Assembly (NCBI GenBank): GCA_948474755.1
Contig: CAOLHI010001135.1
Span: 1 to 64,000, forward strand
Origin: Ctenosaura bakeri
Lineage: Eukaryota; Chordata; Lepidosauria; Squamata; Iguanidae
DNA length: 64,000 bases
Direction of reading: 5' to 3'
Shown in pieces: positions 34,691 through 48,136 of the stretch; within the stretch, counting starts at the first letter, position 1; every line of letters starts with the position of its first letter. Both the position numbers and the translations under genes were made by a program. Under the pieces are notes generated by a model. That model saw only the letters and a program-made list of their open reading frames with translations. It made no database searches and was not told where the DNA came from.

Positions 34691-36147
34691 CACCATAATG
34701 ATGTCAACCTCTGGGATTTCTGGAGGACCCCTGGGCTGTCCTGGAGGGGACCTGCAACATAGCTGGGTGCTGCCCTATCCTCTCCACCCTCCACCACCAC
34801 TAAACCACAGTGTCCATGGAATGGCTGCAGCAGCTTAAAAGAAGGGTGGGGTTAGCAGAGATGTATGTTAGTTCCTCCTGTGTGGAACTGTATGATATGT
34901 CTTCTGATGTAGAATCTTGATCAGGTAACAGGTAAGTAAAAAAAATCAGTTTAATGAAGCTCTGCTGTTCCTAAGATGCTGTAAATGATTTAAAAGTTAT
35001 CATTCACATGGAAGCTTTCTAGGTATGTTGTGTAACTTTTTATTCATGGTTATCTATGTTCCCATATTATGCATGGGAATTTCAAACACAGATTGTATTT
35101 CCCAGTTTTAACTGTAAGTCCATGCTATGTCTCCCATGTGGGGCAATATGAACACAAACATTTAAAATTACTACAGTAAAAAACCCTCAAAAGATCAGCT
35201 GAAGTTATGGCCTTTCAGGAATCATATTATAATTTTTTTCTTTACACCTCTAAATTATTTTGTTCGCTATTCAGTTATTTCTACTAAGCTATGTGAAGTG
35301 GTTGGGGATATAAAGCACTAAGAAGACACAATAGAAAAATGACACCTTTATTTTTAGAAGCAAATCCTACATTCCCCCCCCCATATCATTATTCTAAAAC
35401 TTTTGTTGTTGTTGTTGCAGTAGGTGTGTAAAAAGATTCAACAAAAACCAATAAATCACTCTGTAAATTTGGATCATATAAATCAGGGTTATTTTAATAC
35501 AGATTTTCTGTCACCTCTTAATCTTCTCTAAGCATATGGCTCTAGCACAGCAAGAAAGAACAATTGAATATTGTCCTCAGAGGATAAGCGAGCATTATGT
35601 ATCTTGAGCCTTGACATATCATTGAGACCAATAATATATGGCATCTCCAATACATCATAATTATGCAACGGACTTCATACAGGTTGTATTATCTTATATA
35701 AGACTTTATTTTATACCTTCTCACTTAAACTGTCTTGGCGTAAAGAAAATAAAGTTCTTGGCGATACTGAAAGTTTACGATACAGGGAAAATTACTAAAA
35801 GCTATTGATTTCTTGACCTAAGAGTGATCATATCTCAAGGATCATGGTATTTTAGATGTGTTTCATCTAACATTACTAGCCTTTGTTGTAATCTGTCAAT
35901 ACTTTGTTGAGGACTATAACTAGACCAAACCAAGATGTAAGAATCCAACTGTACCCTGTCAAAACATCTAGTAGTAGCACCAATAGTACCCTTAATGAAA
36001 ACAAAGCATAAACTTAATTTTTCTTTTTAACTTCAACTTTGAGGACTGCAAAACTCACATTTCCTGTGAGAGCCTAACCTAAGAGAACTTTGCTAGCACA
36101 TTTTGACAGATATTTATATGAACAAATACCAGTCTGCTAAAGCTGCT

Positions 36148-36194
<47 letters not shown>

Positions 36195-36764
36195 CTTTCT
36201 TTTTGTGAAATGGGATGTTTTTGCTGTAGGACAGGATAGACTACAGAGGGGGAAAATGAGTAAATAAGATTCTTCCTGTGAAAGGCCATTTGCTGTTCTC
36301 TATCTACCACAGCTAGCAGCCTTTCTTTAGCTTACACTGTAACTATACAATACAGAAGTAAACAGTCTTTTTTCCCCTGCTAGGCTGCCCACTGCAAGCT
36401 CAGAGGACCTGGTGGTTGCACATGGATTCAGTTTAGGTATCATCGATATGTCAAATCATAGTTATCCAGTTAGATGAGCTGCATGGACTTGTGCTCTCTC
36501 TGCAGTTCCTCTGTTTTAACTCATTAGGAAATAACTATTATGCTGGTTATTTCATTTCCATGTAATACTAGAAGCATACAAGCAAGGGCTTCTACAGGGT
36601 TTGCAGTCAAAACCCTTCTAATAATAATTTGGAGGAAAATTACTGGGGGAAGGGGTCCTCTTGTTCAACCACTTGGCCACTGATTTGTGGTTGATTCTGT
36701 CCTTCATGATATTTAACACATACACAAAATTGCTGGGAGAGGTTGTTTGGTGTTTTGGGGTAAA
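34691..36764. other. Noncoding stretch with a TTTC microsatellite
   Basis: A short TTG run is near 35403-35418 and a long TTTC tract is listed at 36146-36200. I see nothing else assignable. Confidence 0.55.
36146..36200. repeat. (TTTC)n microsatellite
   Basis: About thirteen TTTC units, broken once by a CTCTTTC near the right end. Confidence 0.95.
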
Positions 36765-37001
36765 GTGTTGTGTGCCTTCAAATAATTTCCCACTTAGGTT
36801 GACCCTAAGGAGAACCTATCATGGGATTTTTTTTTTTTTGGCCAGATTTGTTCAGAGGGCATTTGCCTTTGCTTTCCTCTGAGGTTGAGAGAGTATGACT
36901 TGCCCAAGGTCACCCAGTGGGCTTCCATGGCTGAATGGGGATCCATTTCCTGATCTCCAGAGTTGTAGTCCAATGCTCAAACCACTAAATCACACTGGGC
37001 C
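36765..37001 (-). mobile_element. Sauria-type tRNA-derived SINE
   Basis: The plus strand shows the reversed element: GTGTTGTGTGCCTTCAAATA (RTE-type tail), then AGGAGAACCTATCATGGG, TTGAGAGAGTATGACTTGCC, AAGGTCACCCAGTGGGC and finally CAATGCTCAAACCACTAAAT (tRNA-like A-box region). It is full length at about 237 bp. The B-box equivalent (reverse of GGGGATCCATTTCC) is altered. A T run interrupts the body at 36829-36839. No clear target duplication is found. Confidence 0.9.
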
Positions 37002-37851
37002 ATATTCTGATGAGACCCAATTCTATTTCTTCTTTCCACAAGTCCAAGAAAGCTATTTCCATTGTAAACTGGTGCCTGTAATGAGTAATGGGGTGAATAA
37101 GGTCAAACATATTGAATCTTAATCCAGACAAGGCAAAGATGCTCCTGGTCAGTTGAAGTGCTGATCAGGGAACAGAAATTCATTCTGCACTGGATGGACT
37201 TAAATTCCCCTTGAAGACACAAGTCTGAAGTTTAAGTGCAGTCCTGGTTTTGACTGGTCTGAGACTGGATGCTCAGGTCCCTGCAAAACCCAAGACTCCA
37301 TTTGCCATCAGGCCTTGTGTTCCAGATGTGCCTGTTCCTTGAAATCTTTGATCTTGCTATGGTGACATAACCCTTAGCTACAACCCACAGTGTCTTTTGT
37401 GTGGGACTGTCTGTGAAGAAAATTCAGAAGCTTCAGCTGCCCCAAAGAGCTGTAGCTGTATTTTGACCAGGGCTACTTACATGCAGTTTCCTGTCTGTTT
37501 CCCAGGGCTGGTTATGACCTACATAGCTTGGGTCTGAGTTATCTAAAGGACCAAAGTCTTCCATATGAGTCTTCCTGGGCTTTGTGATCTTCAGAGCAGG
37601 CCCTTCTCTCTGTCCCACTCCCATAGTAGTTATGTGTTGTGAGTGTACAGCAGTAACTTGGTAACTGCTTCCAAGCTCTGAAATTCCTCTCCTGGGGAGG
37701 CTATATTACACACCATGGTAACAGGCAAATATTTTTTTGTTTTGTTTTACAGGCCTTTGGAAACTGACTGTTGATGGGGAAAGTGGTTTTAATAATGGTC
37801 TGTAGTGTCTATTTGATATTTAAAATATATATGCTTGTGAAATGCTTTTAA
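37002..37851. other. Noncoding stretch, unassigned
   Basis: No recognised exon or repeat. Short open frames lack motifs. Confidence 0.5.
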
Positions 37852-38242
37852 TCAAATATATAAAAGACAAAGTTTGTCTGTTTGTCTATGTTAGGTGAAG
37901 ACCTCATATGGTTGGTTGCCTAAGAAGATTATATGGAATCCTGGGGTTTGTAGTTTATGGACCTTTAGAATTCTCAGCCAGAGAGCTCTTGGGCCTCAGT
38001 CAACTGTCTCTACTTTGAATAGGCTGGTTCCTATGGAGACGAGGCCTGGAAGGAAGGAAGGAGGAACTCAACCTCTGTATGTTAATAACTCTGAATACAG
38101 AGTGGATTGGGGAATATGGGGAAAAGTTACAAGTACTGGACAACACAGTCCGTGGTATTAGAGACACAGGATCTCAAATCTTTCTAACAAGTATTATCTA
38201 TGAGAAAATAAAATCTCATGCAACACTGCGTATATGCACTAG
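37852..38242 (+). mobile_element. Nonautonomous Helitron, copy 1
   Basis: A 391-bp element begins TC after an A and continues AAATATATAAAAGACAAAGT. It ends CACTAG immediately before a T, the A|TC...CTAG|T arrangement of Helitrons. Just before the end is ATGCAACACTGCGTATATGC, the remains of the usual 3' hairpin. The body shares long runs with copy 2 at 52747-53422, including AAGTTTGTCTGTTTGTCT, GACCTCATATGGTTGG, ATGGAATCCTGGGG, TTGCC/TTGGGCCTCA and GGGGAAAAGTTAC. No Rep/helicase is encoded. Confidence 0.8.
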
Positions 38243-38280
38243 TTATGTTATATTTGTTGTATGTTCTAGTGATGTGAGCT

Positions 38281-38358
38281 TTTAATTTTAGCTGTTTTAA
38301 CTTTTGTAAACCACTTGAGTCCTAAAGCTGGGGAAAAGGTGTGAAATACATACATACA
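38281..38358 (+). repeat. L2-like LINE 3' tail fragment
   Basis: TTTTGTAAACCACTTGAGTC followed by CTGGGGAAAAGGTGTGAAAT and (ACAT)n fits the 3' tail of L2-like LINEs (GTAAACCGCTTAGAGTCC..GGTGGGATAC). It begins just after the Helitron, which may have landed in or beside it. Confidence 0.5.
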
Positions 38359-41300
38359 TGGCTTACAGTTTTCTATTTCTAAATAATGAGGCAAATATAA
38401 GATTCATTTTCAATTTTTCTTTTCTCAGTTTAGTCCTGTTTAAATATGAATCATTATAAAGCTACATTTTGTACATCATAGATCCAATGTACTAACAACA
38501 CATTTGCCTTTAGATTGTCTCTTTAAAATGTAACAGTCACTCTTTCAGCACAATACAAAGCAAGTTTACAGAGATCTCAGTTCAACTGAGTTCAGTGACA
38601 ACTGACTCCCTGACCTTAACTACCAAAATACGAGAAATACTGAATTCTCAACATTCCAAAGGCTTCCTTGAAGAGCTGCTGACTCCATAAATGTCAAAAA
38701 CACTAAAATATGCTTTAAAATAAAGTGATGAATCCAGCCGGTTAAGGGGGGAGGGGAGGAGAATACTCTGACAAAATGCCATTACAGCATATTGACTGAA
38801 AGGCTAAAGTCACCCTGATTAAAATGAAGCAATTCACTCTGAACTAACTGCAGTTGACTCATCTGATGTTCCTGAGGATTGTCTGTGGCAAGCCTAGAGG
38901 AAATCGTTTGTGCTTCAGTTAGCAATAAAGCTTGTAAATCATTATTCTTTTAAAAGACTAGCATAGAAAACCAAGGATACCACAATATGCAGGCTTTCTG
39001 TTGCACTTTAGCCCCTTCTAGACAAATATACTGCTTTACAATCAGTACAATATTAAGGGAGTAAATATTGCATTCATTCAGTCTGTGTCCACTTGGATAA
39101 CTTAATCTTTCTTTCCATCACTCATCATTAGGAATATTGCAATTTTGTACAAGTACCTGTGATTATTTAAAAATTCTTTCCGTATAATCAATAAAGATAA
39201 AAGCAATTCATGAATGGATCACACAGCTTGCAAATCCACTGTAGACCATTATTATTATAAATCAAATCTCCAGATCAACTGTTCTCTTTGGTGCTTCAGA
39301 GGCTTAGGCCACATGGCAAGTGTATTCCCTTTTTATGTTTGGTTCTGTGGAAATACTGAACAATCTGTTACTAACAGATGTTTTGTAATCCTTTGGTGGC
39401 AAAACCGTGGTGGGATTAGGAAGACCTTGTGAATCTTGTACTCCTTGCTCTGCACTGATAAACTGTAACTTCCATTACAAGTATGCTGCTTGATGGCTGT
39501 ATATCTGCTCCCCATGCAATACAAGCCAGTGAATAATCTATTATACTGGGCAGAAAATGACTCCAGTTATTTATGAGGTCATTTTACACACATTTCTGTA
39601 CATTAGTCATAATGCCACATTCTTCAGATCCACACTGTAGAAACGAAATTGATTGTTTTTCGCTGGAATAAGCTTCCACCTCTGTATGAACTGGCACAGT
39701 TGAGAACTAATGTCCACCTAGCTGGGTTAAAAGACTTAATGTAACCATGTTGGAATGAAAATATATCAAATTAAATTTCAACAATGCATACAAAAAAGTG
39801 AGAAATAAATGAAAGTGCATATACTTAGTAAATCTGACTATAAAGATACCTTCTAGTTATTGAAGAAGAATTCAAAGAGTAGCAGCCATCTTACATACAC
39901 TTCCCAAATGAAACAGCATTAACGTTGCTGGAAGCTAACACCACACAACCTGCACAGTTTGAGAGGTCTAAACTCCAGGATTTATTACATGCAAACACAC
40001 TGGGCAACTTATCAGTCACAGATTGCACTCCATGGAAAACTACTACAACATTAAGATTGGAGCTTTTCTGAATTTTCCAGCTAAATATAGGGTTTCTTTT
40101 TCACATAACATAAAGTTTCAACCAGCTTAAGCTTCCTAATAAATTGCAAACTCTGTAACAGTATATCTTCTATTATGCTGCTTGTTACTTTACTAAGACA
40201 GGAAATTAAAGCAATAAAACACTTTCAAAACGATAGGGCGCACTCAAGCAGTCATTTTTCTTATGTTACAGTAGTAGTCTTCAAAGGGCCTTTTATGATA
40301 CTAATATTAAATTTCTTTGAAGTCTAGAGAATCTGTTGAGGGTGTTGAATTTGTGATATAAAACTCAAAATATTGCATCCATTGACGCATTTATTAAAAA
40401 CTGAGTACATGGTAACAATTGTTTAAAAATTAAAATACAATGCCTCTAAATTGATGTATTTTCATGCATTTGAGATCCACATTACAGAGGACTGTCTGGA
40501 AAGAAATGTTACATATTTGGAGCCCAGAAAAATCTGTTTTTGCCTTTGTATCACTTTACATAATCAAATGTATACCAGGTGTGATCACTGGTATAAAAGG
40601 CGGGTGCAAAGCAAAGGACAAATATTATAATGGTCACTTATGCAAAATGTTCACATAAAGAAAATGAATCAGGCTTAGAAAGTTATTCATTCATTTTAAC
40701 CCCTCCAGAACAAGGTCATACTAGTGATTCTATTTAATGGCATGAACAGCATTTGAACAGCATGATAAAAAGCATGTGATAAGGAAACAAACCAAAAATA
40801 AGTTCTCTTTTCCTGAAATGAAATGGCACAGCAAAGGTTGTATGCATAGTATTAGCAAATATAATGTTTACATATGCTTCAGCATGGGGGAAATTTTCAG
40901 AATAAGTTTCCAAATAAGCTCCCAGTCTCACATGGCAGTATCTCAAGTGAGTTATATCAATTTAGTATCCAGTATATCCAAAAAAATAAGTATCTCTGAG
41001 AGTCATTTCAGTCAAATAACTATTAGACAGTAAGAAAAATAAGGGGATTGTTTCAAATTTTATCTCCTGTGCAACACATAAAAAATACTGCTATCCTAAT
41101 ATAGGTCAGAATTGTATAGCACTGCTCACTCAACAGTGTATTAGATAAGCAGTTTAACAATTTCTACACTTGCAAATAGAGGCAGCAGTAACATCATCTC
41201 GGAGAACCATACAGATAGATCTAAGTCATCTATTTCTCAAAAGTCCAGCTTCAAAGGGTCCTTGGACTCAATGCACTATGGAAGGCATGAACAATTTGAC

Positions 41301-42389
41301 TAGCCCTACCTCCTGTACTACTTTGGCTCTGAGGACCCCTTTAAAGCCAGAAATTCAAGAAAATAGGTGCTTTGAAGCTTCTTTTTTCTTCACTACCATC
41401 TTTTTCTTCTGTTAAGGTCAGCAAGAGTAAAATGAGCTGAGCACTATGGAGAAAAATCTCAAAATGATAATGCTCGGGAATTAACTCCTCTCCACAAAAT
41501 AGCCTTTGGTTACCATCCTTGTTGCGGATCATATACAAGTTTTATATATAAGGCCTATGAGCTAAAGAGAAGCATACACATGTGCAGGCTATCTCTCTCT
41601 CCTCCAGGTTTTGGAAGTTATTAGATGACGCTGAACCCTGCAATCAGAAGTAACCCTTACTGTGTCTAAGGAACCCACCATATGTTCCTTCAGGTCTAGC
41701 CTTGTGAAATCCTTCTAAAAGCAAGAATTTGGGGGTGGAGAAAATATTCTGTGCACAAATGAGATATCAGAGGTAAAACAAGAGGGAATTCCTAAGTTAT
41801 TGTGTACTTTTAAACCCTTTATATAATAATGGCAGGAAAATTTGTGCTTGAAGACCAAAATCCACTTAAAAGTTTCCAAACTCTAATTTTGTTGAATTCC
41901 AAAGGGTGATTTAGTGGCAATTAGAGCTGCCTTATGAACCTGGCTTTTATCCAGATTCTAGGCATCCCAACCAGTTCCCACTGGATCATCAACTGGTTGG
42001 ATTTCCAAGTTTCCATTAGAATGAAGTAAGTCTCTAGCCTTTCTAGAAGCCAAGATATGGGCTGTGGAGGCACTGCTTTAAAACTGATCTGTGAGAAACA
42101 AATCCACCTGGGAAATTATACTCCCTTCGGAGTGAGAGAAAGGAGGCGATAAGAGGGCACACTGTCAAGCACAAGGTGAGTAAGGGAAGGACTAGGAGAG
42201 ATAGGAGAATGTGACTGTGAATGGTGGTGTGAAAGAAACGAGCAATGGCAAGGTGGACATGAGAGCATAGGGGAAGGAGAGACAGGAGAATGCTTTCTAC
42301 TTCTCTGGCGGCCTCTCCAGATAATTTTTAGCACTTATAGGCTCATAAAGGCAGATACAGTTCATCAAATTACCTGGATCTAAGGTGGA
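38359..42389. other. Noncoding stretch, unassigned
   Basis: Four kilobases with no recognised transposon, RNA gene or exon. This is the longest repeat-poor stretch of the window. Around 38570-38960 the sequence has TGACTC and TTAGCAATAAAGC-type motifs and low repeat character, so it could contain conserved noncoding DNA; inference only. Confidence 0.5.
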
Positions 42390-42600
42390 AAAGGCTTTAT
42401 AGCACTTTGAATTGTGCCCAGAAATGGACCAACAGCCTGTGGAGCTATTGCAATAAGGCATTTGTGTGCTCCCTGCAGCCAGTCCGAGTTAACAACCTGG
42501 CTGCAGCTCTTTGGGCCAAGTTTCAGAGTACTGTTCAAAGGCAGCCCCATATAGAGCACATTATAGTAATCCAGAACTCAGACCAGTTTAAAAATTGCAG
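42390..42600. repeat. Dispersed squamate repeat fragment
   Basis: The run AAGGCTTTATAGCACTTTG, AATTGTGCCCAGAAATGGAC, CAACAGCCTGTGGAGC, then CTGGCTGCAGCTCTTTGGGC and AAAGGCAGCCCCATATAGAG matches a sequence type common in lizard genomes. A shorter relative is at 46735-46800 (CAACACTTTGAACTAGGC, ACAGAAATCTATTGG). I think it is part of a non-LTR element but cannot assign the clade. Confidence 0.45.
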
Positions 42601-43692
42601 CAAAATAGAAGATCCCATTAGAATTTGGTTGCTGCTTTAATGCTAAGTTTCCTTTTGAATAAATAACTAGAAGATGTACATAAATATAAGACATAAAGGA
42701 ATGGAAATGAAAGGGCTTAATAGGAAGGAGTTTGAATAGAGGCCACATACACAGAAGTGCTGACAGTGAACATTTCAAGAATCTTAAACATTAAATTGAA
42801 CTAGGTTTATCTGCTATTTGGATTCTTTACTTTGTTATAATTTGCTGTTACATTACATTTTTAAAAAAATCCTATTTAAACAATAACTTAATAATTAACA
42901 GAGAATGCTTGCGGCACTTCAGGGCCTTATAAAAAAGAAAACTATTCCAAAGTACTTTAGAAACTTGTTGCATCATCAGATTTAACAGAGACAGGAGTTT
43001 ATTTTCACATTAAATTAACTCACAATTGAAAACCATTGCACATACTGGTCTTAGTAATCCCTAACCCTCTCAACATTCTGCTAGATGGAGGAATATGGGG
43101 GGGGAAGCATCAACAGCTTTAGGGTATGAAGCAGAAGTAACAGATAATGAAAACTAGAATTAAATTCATGGGCTCCATTTGTTTTCTCTGCATGTTTAAT
43201 AGAGCCTCCCATTGTTAAAGATTCTGTAACTAATCATTGATTTTAAACTGTTTAAAATTAGAGTGGAATTCTGTGGTTAAAATGACAGAAGTTGTAAACA
43301 CACACATATGAATAAATAGGTGACAAACAGCTAGTTTCTGTCATAATGTGTGTGTGCAGCCACTCGCATGTCTTGCTGTTTTTGCCAGTTTTAGATTTGT
43401 CCTCCTGTGCTCTGGTATAATTTTTATAGAGAAGCAAAGAATATTATGGATATATGATTGTGGCGCTCCCATCACTAATCACCTGTTTGTGATTATGGAC
43501 ACTGGAATTGCCACCAATCCATGAGATTCCACCATTGTGGAAGTAGGTGGTTCATTATTAGCATCTCAGACACTTATGACAAATATCTTGTTATTTATTC
43601 AGTTCCCTTCACTGAATATCTTTTATTTCAATTCTGCTGCACAATGAGACATTGATTTTAATACTTCTCACTTCCTTGTTAGCTCTTCCAGT
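42601..43692. other. Noncoding stretch, unassigned
   Basis: No feature I can support. Confidence 0.5.
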
Positions 43693-43703
43693 AGCTGGGC
43701 TTA

Positions 43704-43742
<39 letters not shown>

Positions 43743-43961
43743 GTGTCTTTAAGTTGTTTTAGACTAATGGCAAGATTTCTTGGCAAGATTTGTACATGAG
43801 GTGAGGTTGCCTTTGCTGTCCCTTGACAGTGAGATAGTGTATGATTGTCCAAGGTCATCCAGTGGGTTTCCCTGGCTAACAGTGTATTCAAATCCTGATG
43901 TCTGGAGTTATAGTCTAATGCTCAAACCACTACACCACACTGGCTCTCAGCTGAGCTTTTG
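43693..43961 (-). mobile_element. Sauria-type tRNA-derived SINE with 13-bp target duplication
   Basis: The element proper is 43706-43948. On the minus strand it has the tRNA-like head GAGAGCCAGTGTGGTGTAGT (A-box TGGTGTAGTGG), a degenerate B-box, the body, an RTE-type tail and a terminal (CAA)12, seen as (TTG)12 at 43706-43741. The flanks AGCTGGGCTTATG (43693-43705) and AGCTGAGCTTTTG (43949-43961) match at 11 of 13 bases, a target duplication from LINE-driven insertion. So the microsatellite is the SINE's own tail. It is one of five SINE copies here, all on the minus strand. Confidence 0.93.
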
Positions 43962-46900
43962 AATGAGAGAAAACAATACATTAGCCATGACCCAACTATA
44001 TCCTTCTATAACTAACAGTGTTGAAAGAGTGATTTTCCTTCCTTCCTGCAGCACTCCATGATGACAAAAATCTGTCCCAGAAGATTTCTCTGTTCTCCAG
44101 AGCTGGTTTTTTAATAAGGATGCAACATTTGCTGAAACTCAGATCTACCAATTTTCTCTGGATCCCAACTGCATTTTGCTACTGTCTTCTTCTCATATTG
44201 TAAGACTTTCTATTTTCTTCATATACTGAAATCTGTGCTATTTAAAACACATTTTCCTAATTTGTGCAATTTTTTTGTCCAGTTTACCTAATTTAAGTAC
44301 TCCCTATTGACTAAATACACTGTCAGTACATTAAAATAAAATTCTGATTGTCCAAATGTTTCTTCCAGTGTGGAAACATAGCCTTGAACACTTTCCAACA
44401 AGAAAGCTCCAGGCAGTATATTTTATTAGAAGGTACAATTCCAATCTCACTCATTTCAAATGTAGAACCAATTTTAAGAAATCAACAAAACAAGATTATG
44501 GAATGTTCCCAATCGAACTACTGTTTGATTCCAACTCTATATAAGGCTGAAATATCTCTCTTGTTCACCATAAGGTCATGAAATATATTGTACAAACCAG
44601 CAGCATTTACTTCTTTTTGGCAGTCTGCCATCTTGCCATTTAAGCATTATAGCCTTCTATGGTTCGACATCCACCCCTTCCCCAGTAAAATATATAGTTT
44701 GATCTTACTTGACAAACTGGGATGGGGAAATGCCAATGGCTGGAGGGCAGCATTAGCCTTCTGCAGGCCTTGGGAGGGCCACACCACTGCCTCATCTCTC
44801 TCATTTTTCCTTGGATTATTAACATTTAAAATTAGGATGCAAAACCCTTTCTCATCCCCGTCCCCTTTCAGGGGGCAAAAATTAGGACTCAAAACACAAT
44901 TTCTCTCCTTTTCTCTCTTTCTCTCACATGCGCGCACACACACAAACACACAGAAGCAACTTCCATCCAGGCTATTCTAGGTCTCAGAGAAGCCTTTATT
45001 TAACAAAGAAGTAAACACAAATTCAGTTTCTAAAATAGGCCTAAAATAGACTCTCTAGGAGGTGTGTTGTGCTTTGAATAAAAAACAGATTTATTTTGTT
45101 TAAATAGAGGACCACAAAAATAGCCATGGGATGACAAACTTTTCCCATCTGTGAATTAAACCTGTACCTCTCTGTTCTTTGGTATAAGACATATCAACAC
45201 AGTTAACATTTCCTTCATTAAACAAAGCCCCCCCCCACACACACACAGGTTGAGGACCAAGGTCACATTAACAGATCTCTGCTGAGATTAATCATACTCA
45301 TTTTCTGTTGTATAGAACTTGTGTCTGGTGTTTATTTATTTAATATATTTCTTAGCTGCTTTTCAAGGCTGCATTCTTCCTATGCTGACTTACAGAAACA
45401 GTAGAGTTCAGTGTGAAACAAACTTTGAAAGTATTTTAAATCTAAGCCATTTAAAAGTAAGCTGGTTAAAAATTCACTTTAATATCTAAAACAGCAAAAG
45501 CCATAATATCTTTTTACTTAAAAGCCAAGGAGAACACATATGCTTTTGAGGTTCTCCCAAGAGTAAGCAAATACAAAATCAGAGATATATATGTATCAGG
45601 GGTATCAAGTAACAGCAACCACCAGCCAATATTGGTGTGTTTCCATGTCCAATACCAACAGAACTGGGCTTTTCTTTCACTCCAGCCCTATGTGGCACCA
45701 GATACTTCCTCTATACAGTTTTCCAGTCCTCCTGAGCAGGTGTTTGGAGTGTGTGTGTGTGTGTGGAAGAGAGACTGCAGGAAGCAACATGAACCACCAA
45801 AAATATATTCAAGAAGTTGGATTGACTCACCAAGGAAGAGCTGGAGGCTGTAAGGATAGACAAGCCTTCTAACCCAATGACAAGGGCAGCCATGTTAGAG
45901 AAATTGGAAGGCAGTTCACCTGGATACTGGCCTTAGTAAGCTAATCAGCAACAGCTGGGAAAGGATGGGTAGCACCAAGCCTCATCAAAGCAAGGCAGAA
46001 GGTCTCAAAAGACCTAGCAGTTTTCCCCTTAGAGGAGGAAAAACGAGCAGAGGTAGGCAGCTTGATTTTACTGCCCCGTCAGGGTGAGTCCCTGCCTGGC
46101 AACCCACTCTGTGACAGTGAAGTCAGAGCCTACTTGAGACTACCAGATAGATATACTGGACTACACAGCAGACTTAAAATTCCTCCTAGTGTCAGGCAAG
46201 TGCAGCAGTAGCCAGTCTTCTATTATAGTCTCCTTTATTTCCTACAATCAGGAGGGCTTTATCCAGAGCTAGCCAACTGGGGTGGGCAGGAATTTTCCAG
46301 CATCTTCAAAGAGGAACCAATCAATTGCAAGTTGAAGGTGTATACAAGTATGCAGGGATTGTAGGAATCTGGGGGAAGGACCACCAGGGAGTTTCTTTGC
46401 CTTGAGTTTATGAAGAGAAGAGACAAGTCATGGGTCTGTGATGTAATTAAGCCTCTGAAATGTTAAAGTAGTCTGTAACCATCAGTAAACCATTTCTGAA
46501 CTGTAGTTCAGAACCTACAATATAAGCATATACACTTCAAGGAGGAGTGGTAAGGAAATTTAGTGTTTTCTGCCCAGAGGAGGACATCACAGGATGCCAT
46601 TGCATCCTGGCACCTGTCTCTATTGACTGTTAACCTTTCTTATCCTTAGAGCAGATCAGTGAATTGGGCGTCTGAAGTATATCTGAAAAGATCATGCAGG
46701 TTCATGTAGTCAATCAAATCATCTGGACGCACTGAGGACTTTAAAGAACAAAACCAACACTTTGAACTAGGCACAGAAATCTATTGGTACAGCTAGTTTA
46801 GAATGTTTAGGATTTCCCCCTAAATCAGCTATTTGATGCACAAAATGAGCACAACTTTTCATTCATCTCTTCACTGTAGAAGCCTGCTATGTCATTTAGG

Positions 46901-48136
46901 ACAGATATATTTTAAAGACATTCCACAGCCACATGCCATGATTACAATTTCAGGAAATCTCTTCAGTGCAATATTTGGCTGTGAAGAAAACATAAAGAGA
47001 AACACATACCTCTTTGTTCATGAGAAATTATGGATAAAAATATTCATCAGATCAGTGGAGGGCCGTTAGGTGAAGTGGCATCACTAGATATAGTGATCTG
47101 AAGATGCTTCGCAGTCTGTTTCACCCCACGCTCTTTCCTTGGCCACAAAAGGATCAAGCTGAAAGGGTTAAAAATGTGACCAGTGTTAACTTTTTATTCC
47201 TAAGCCAAACTTTTTTAGATATGCCACACACTGTCATATTCATCAAGGATTAACTGCATGACAAATTTGAACTTTTAACACCGTGCCACGGTGAAGTTGT
47301 GGGAGAGCAAGAAAAGGTCACAGCGCTTTTAGAAAATTGCAACATGTAAATTTTTCAAAGCATCATGGCGCTAAAATTTCTGTCACAGCTTCCAACACAG
47401 CTTATTTCTGTCACAGCTTCCAACACAATCCAGATAGAAATAGAAGGAAGACTGAATGAAAGAACAAGTTAAATATAATCAGGGCAGAATGTTCACTTTT
47501 TTTCAAAGAGATTATGCTTGATGTATACTTTCAAATACTTTAATACTTTTTGACCTGGCTTCATAATATTGTGAAGCGGGACAGGTAATAATGATCAAGA
47601 ATCCATACTGAAAAAATTCCTAGAGACATGGCCCCCTTGATTTCTTTTTAAATTCATGCCCAAAATTCAAATTTGACCCTTAGGGTATTGTTTTACCCTT
47701 AGGGTATTGTTAAAGAACCATTCTTTTCTTCCTTCCTTCCTTCCTTCCAAATAAAACTATAACTGTGACCAACAGACTAAATAAAACTGTAATAGAAATT
47801 AATGTAAAAAGCCCTATTAGTCTATTACTAAGCCACATTATTAAATTATAAATATTTATATCACCAAATTTCTCTTGCATTTCCACAATGCAAGCCTGAT
47901 TAAAGAAAATAATTGAGAATTAGAACTAGAATATACTTGATTGACAATACACCTGTGATTTCCTCTTTCTGAGTACCAAGTTGCTTTGTAGCACAGAGTA
48001 TCATACAAGATGTACACTTTGAATATAAATAACATGCAATTTTTGGTGTTTTTACTGCTTTATGTGATTTTATGTTGTACAAATAAAAGCAACAGGAAGA
48101 ATGCTATACTGAGAACATGAAAGGAAAAAGCATTAG
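43962..48136. other. Noncoding stretch, mostly unassigned
   Basis: A fragment related to the repeat at 42390 is at about 46735-46800. There are two small tandem pairs: 47376-47427 (ATTTCTGTCACAGCTTCCAA twice, period 28) and 47676-47711 (ACCCTTAGGGTATTG twice). A short TTCC run is at 47729-47748 and CA/TG runs are near 44930 and 45750. No exon or full transposon is evident. Confidence 0.5.

Noticed and set aside
43679..43891. Poly-glutamine frame
   Set aside because: It is the (CAA)n tail of a SINE read as codons.
43900..43948. A tRNA gene
   Set aside because: Only the A-box region and a degenerate B-box are present. There is no cloverleaf, and the context is a Sauria SINE.
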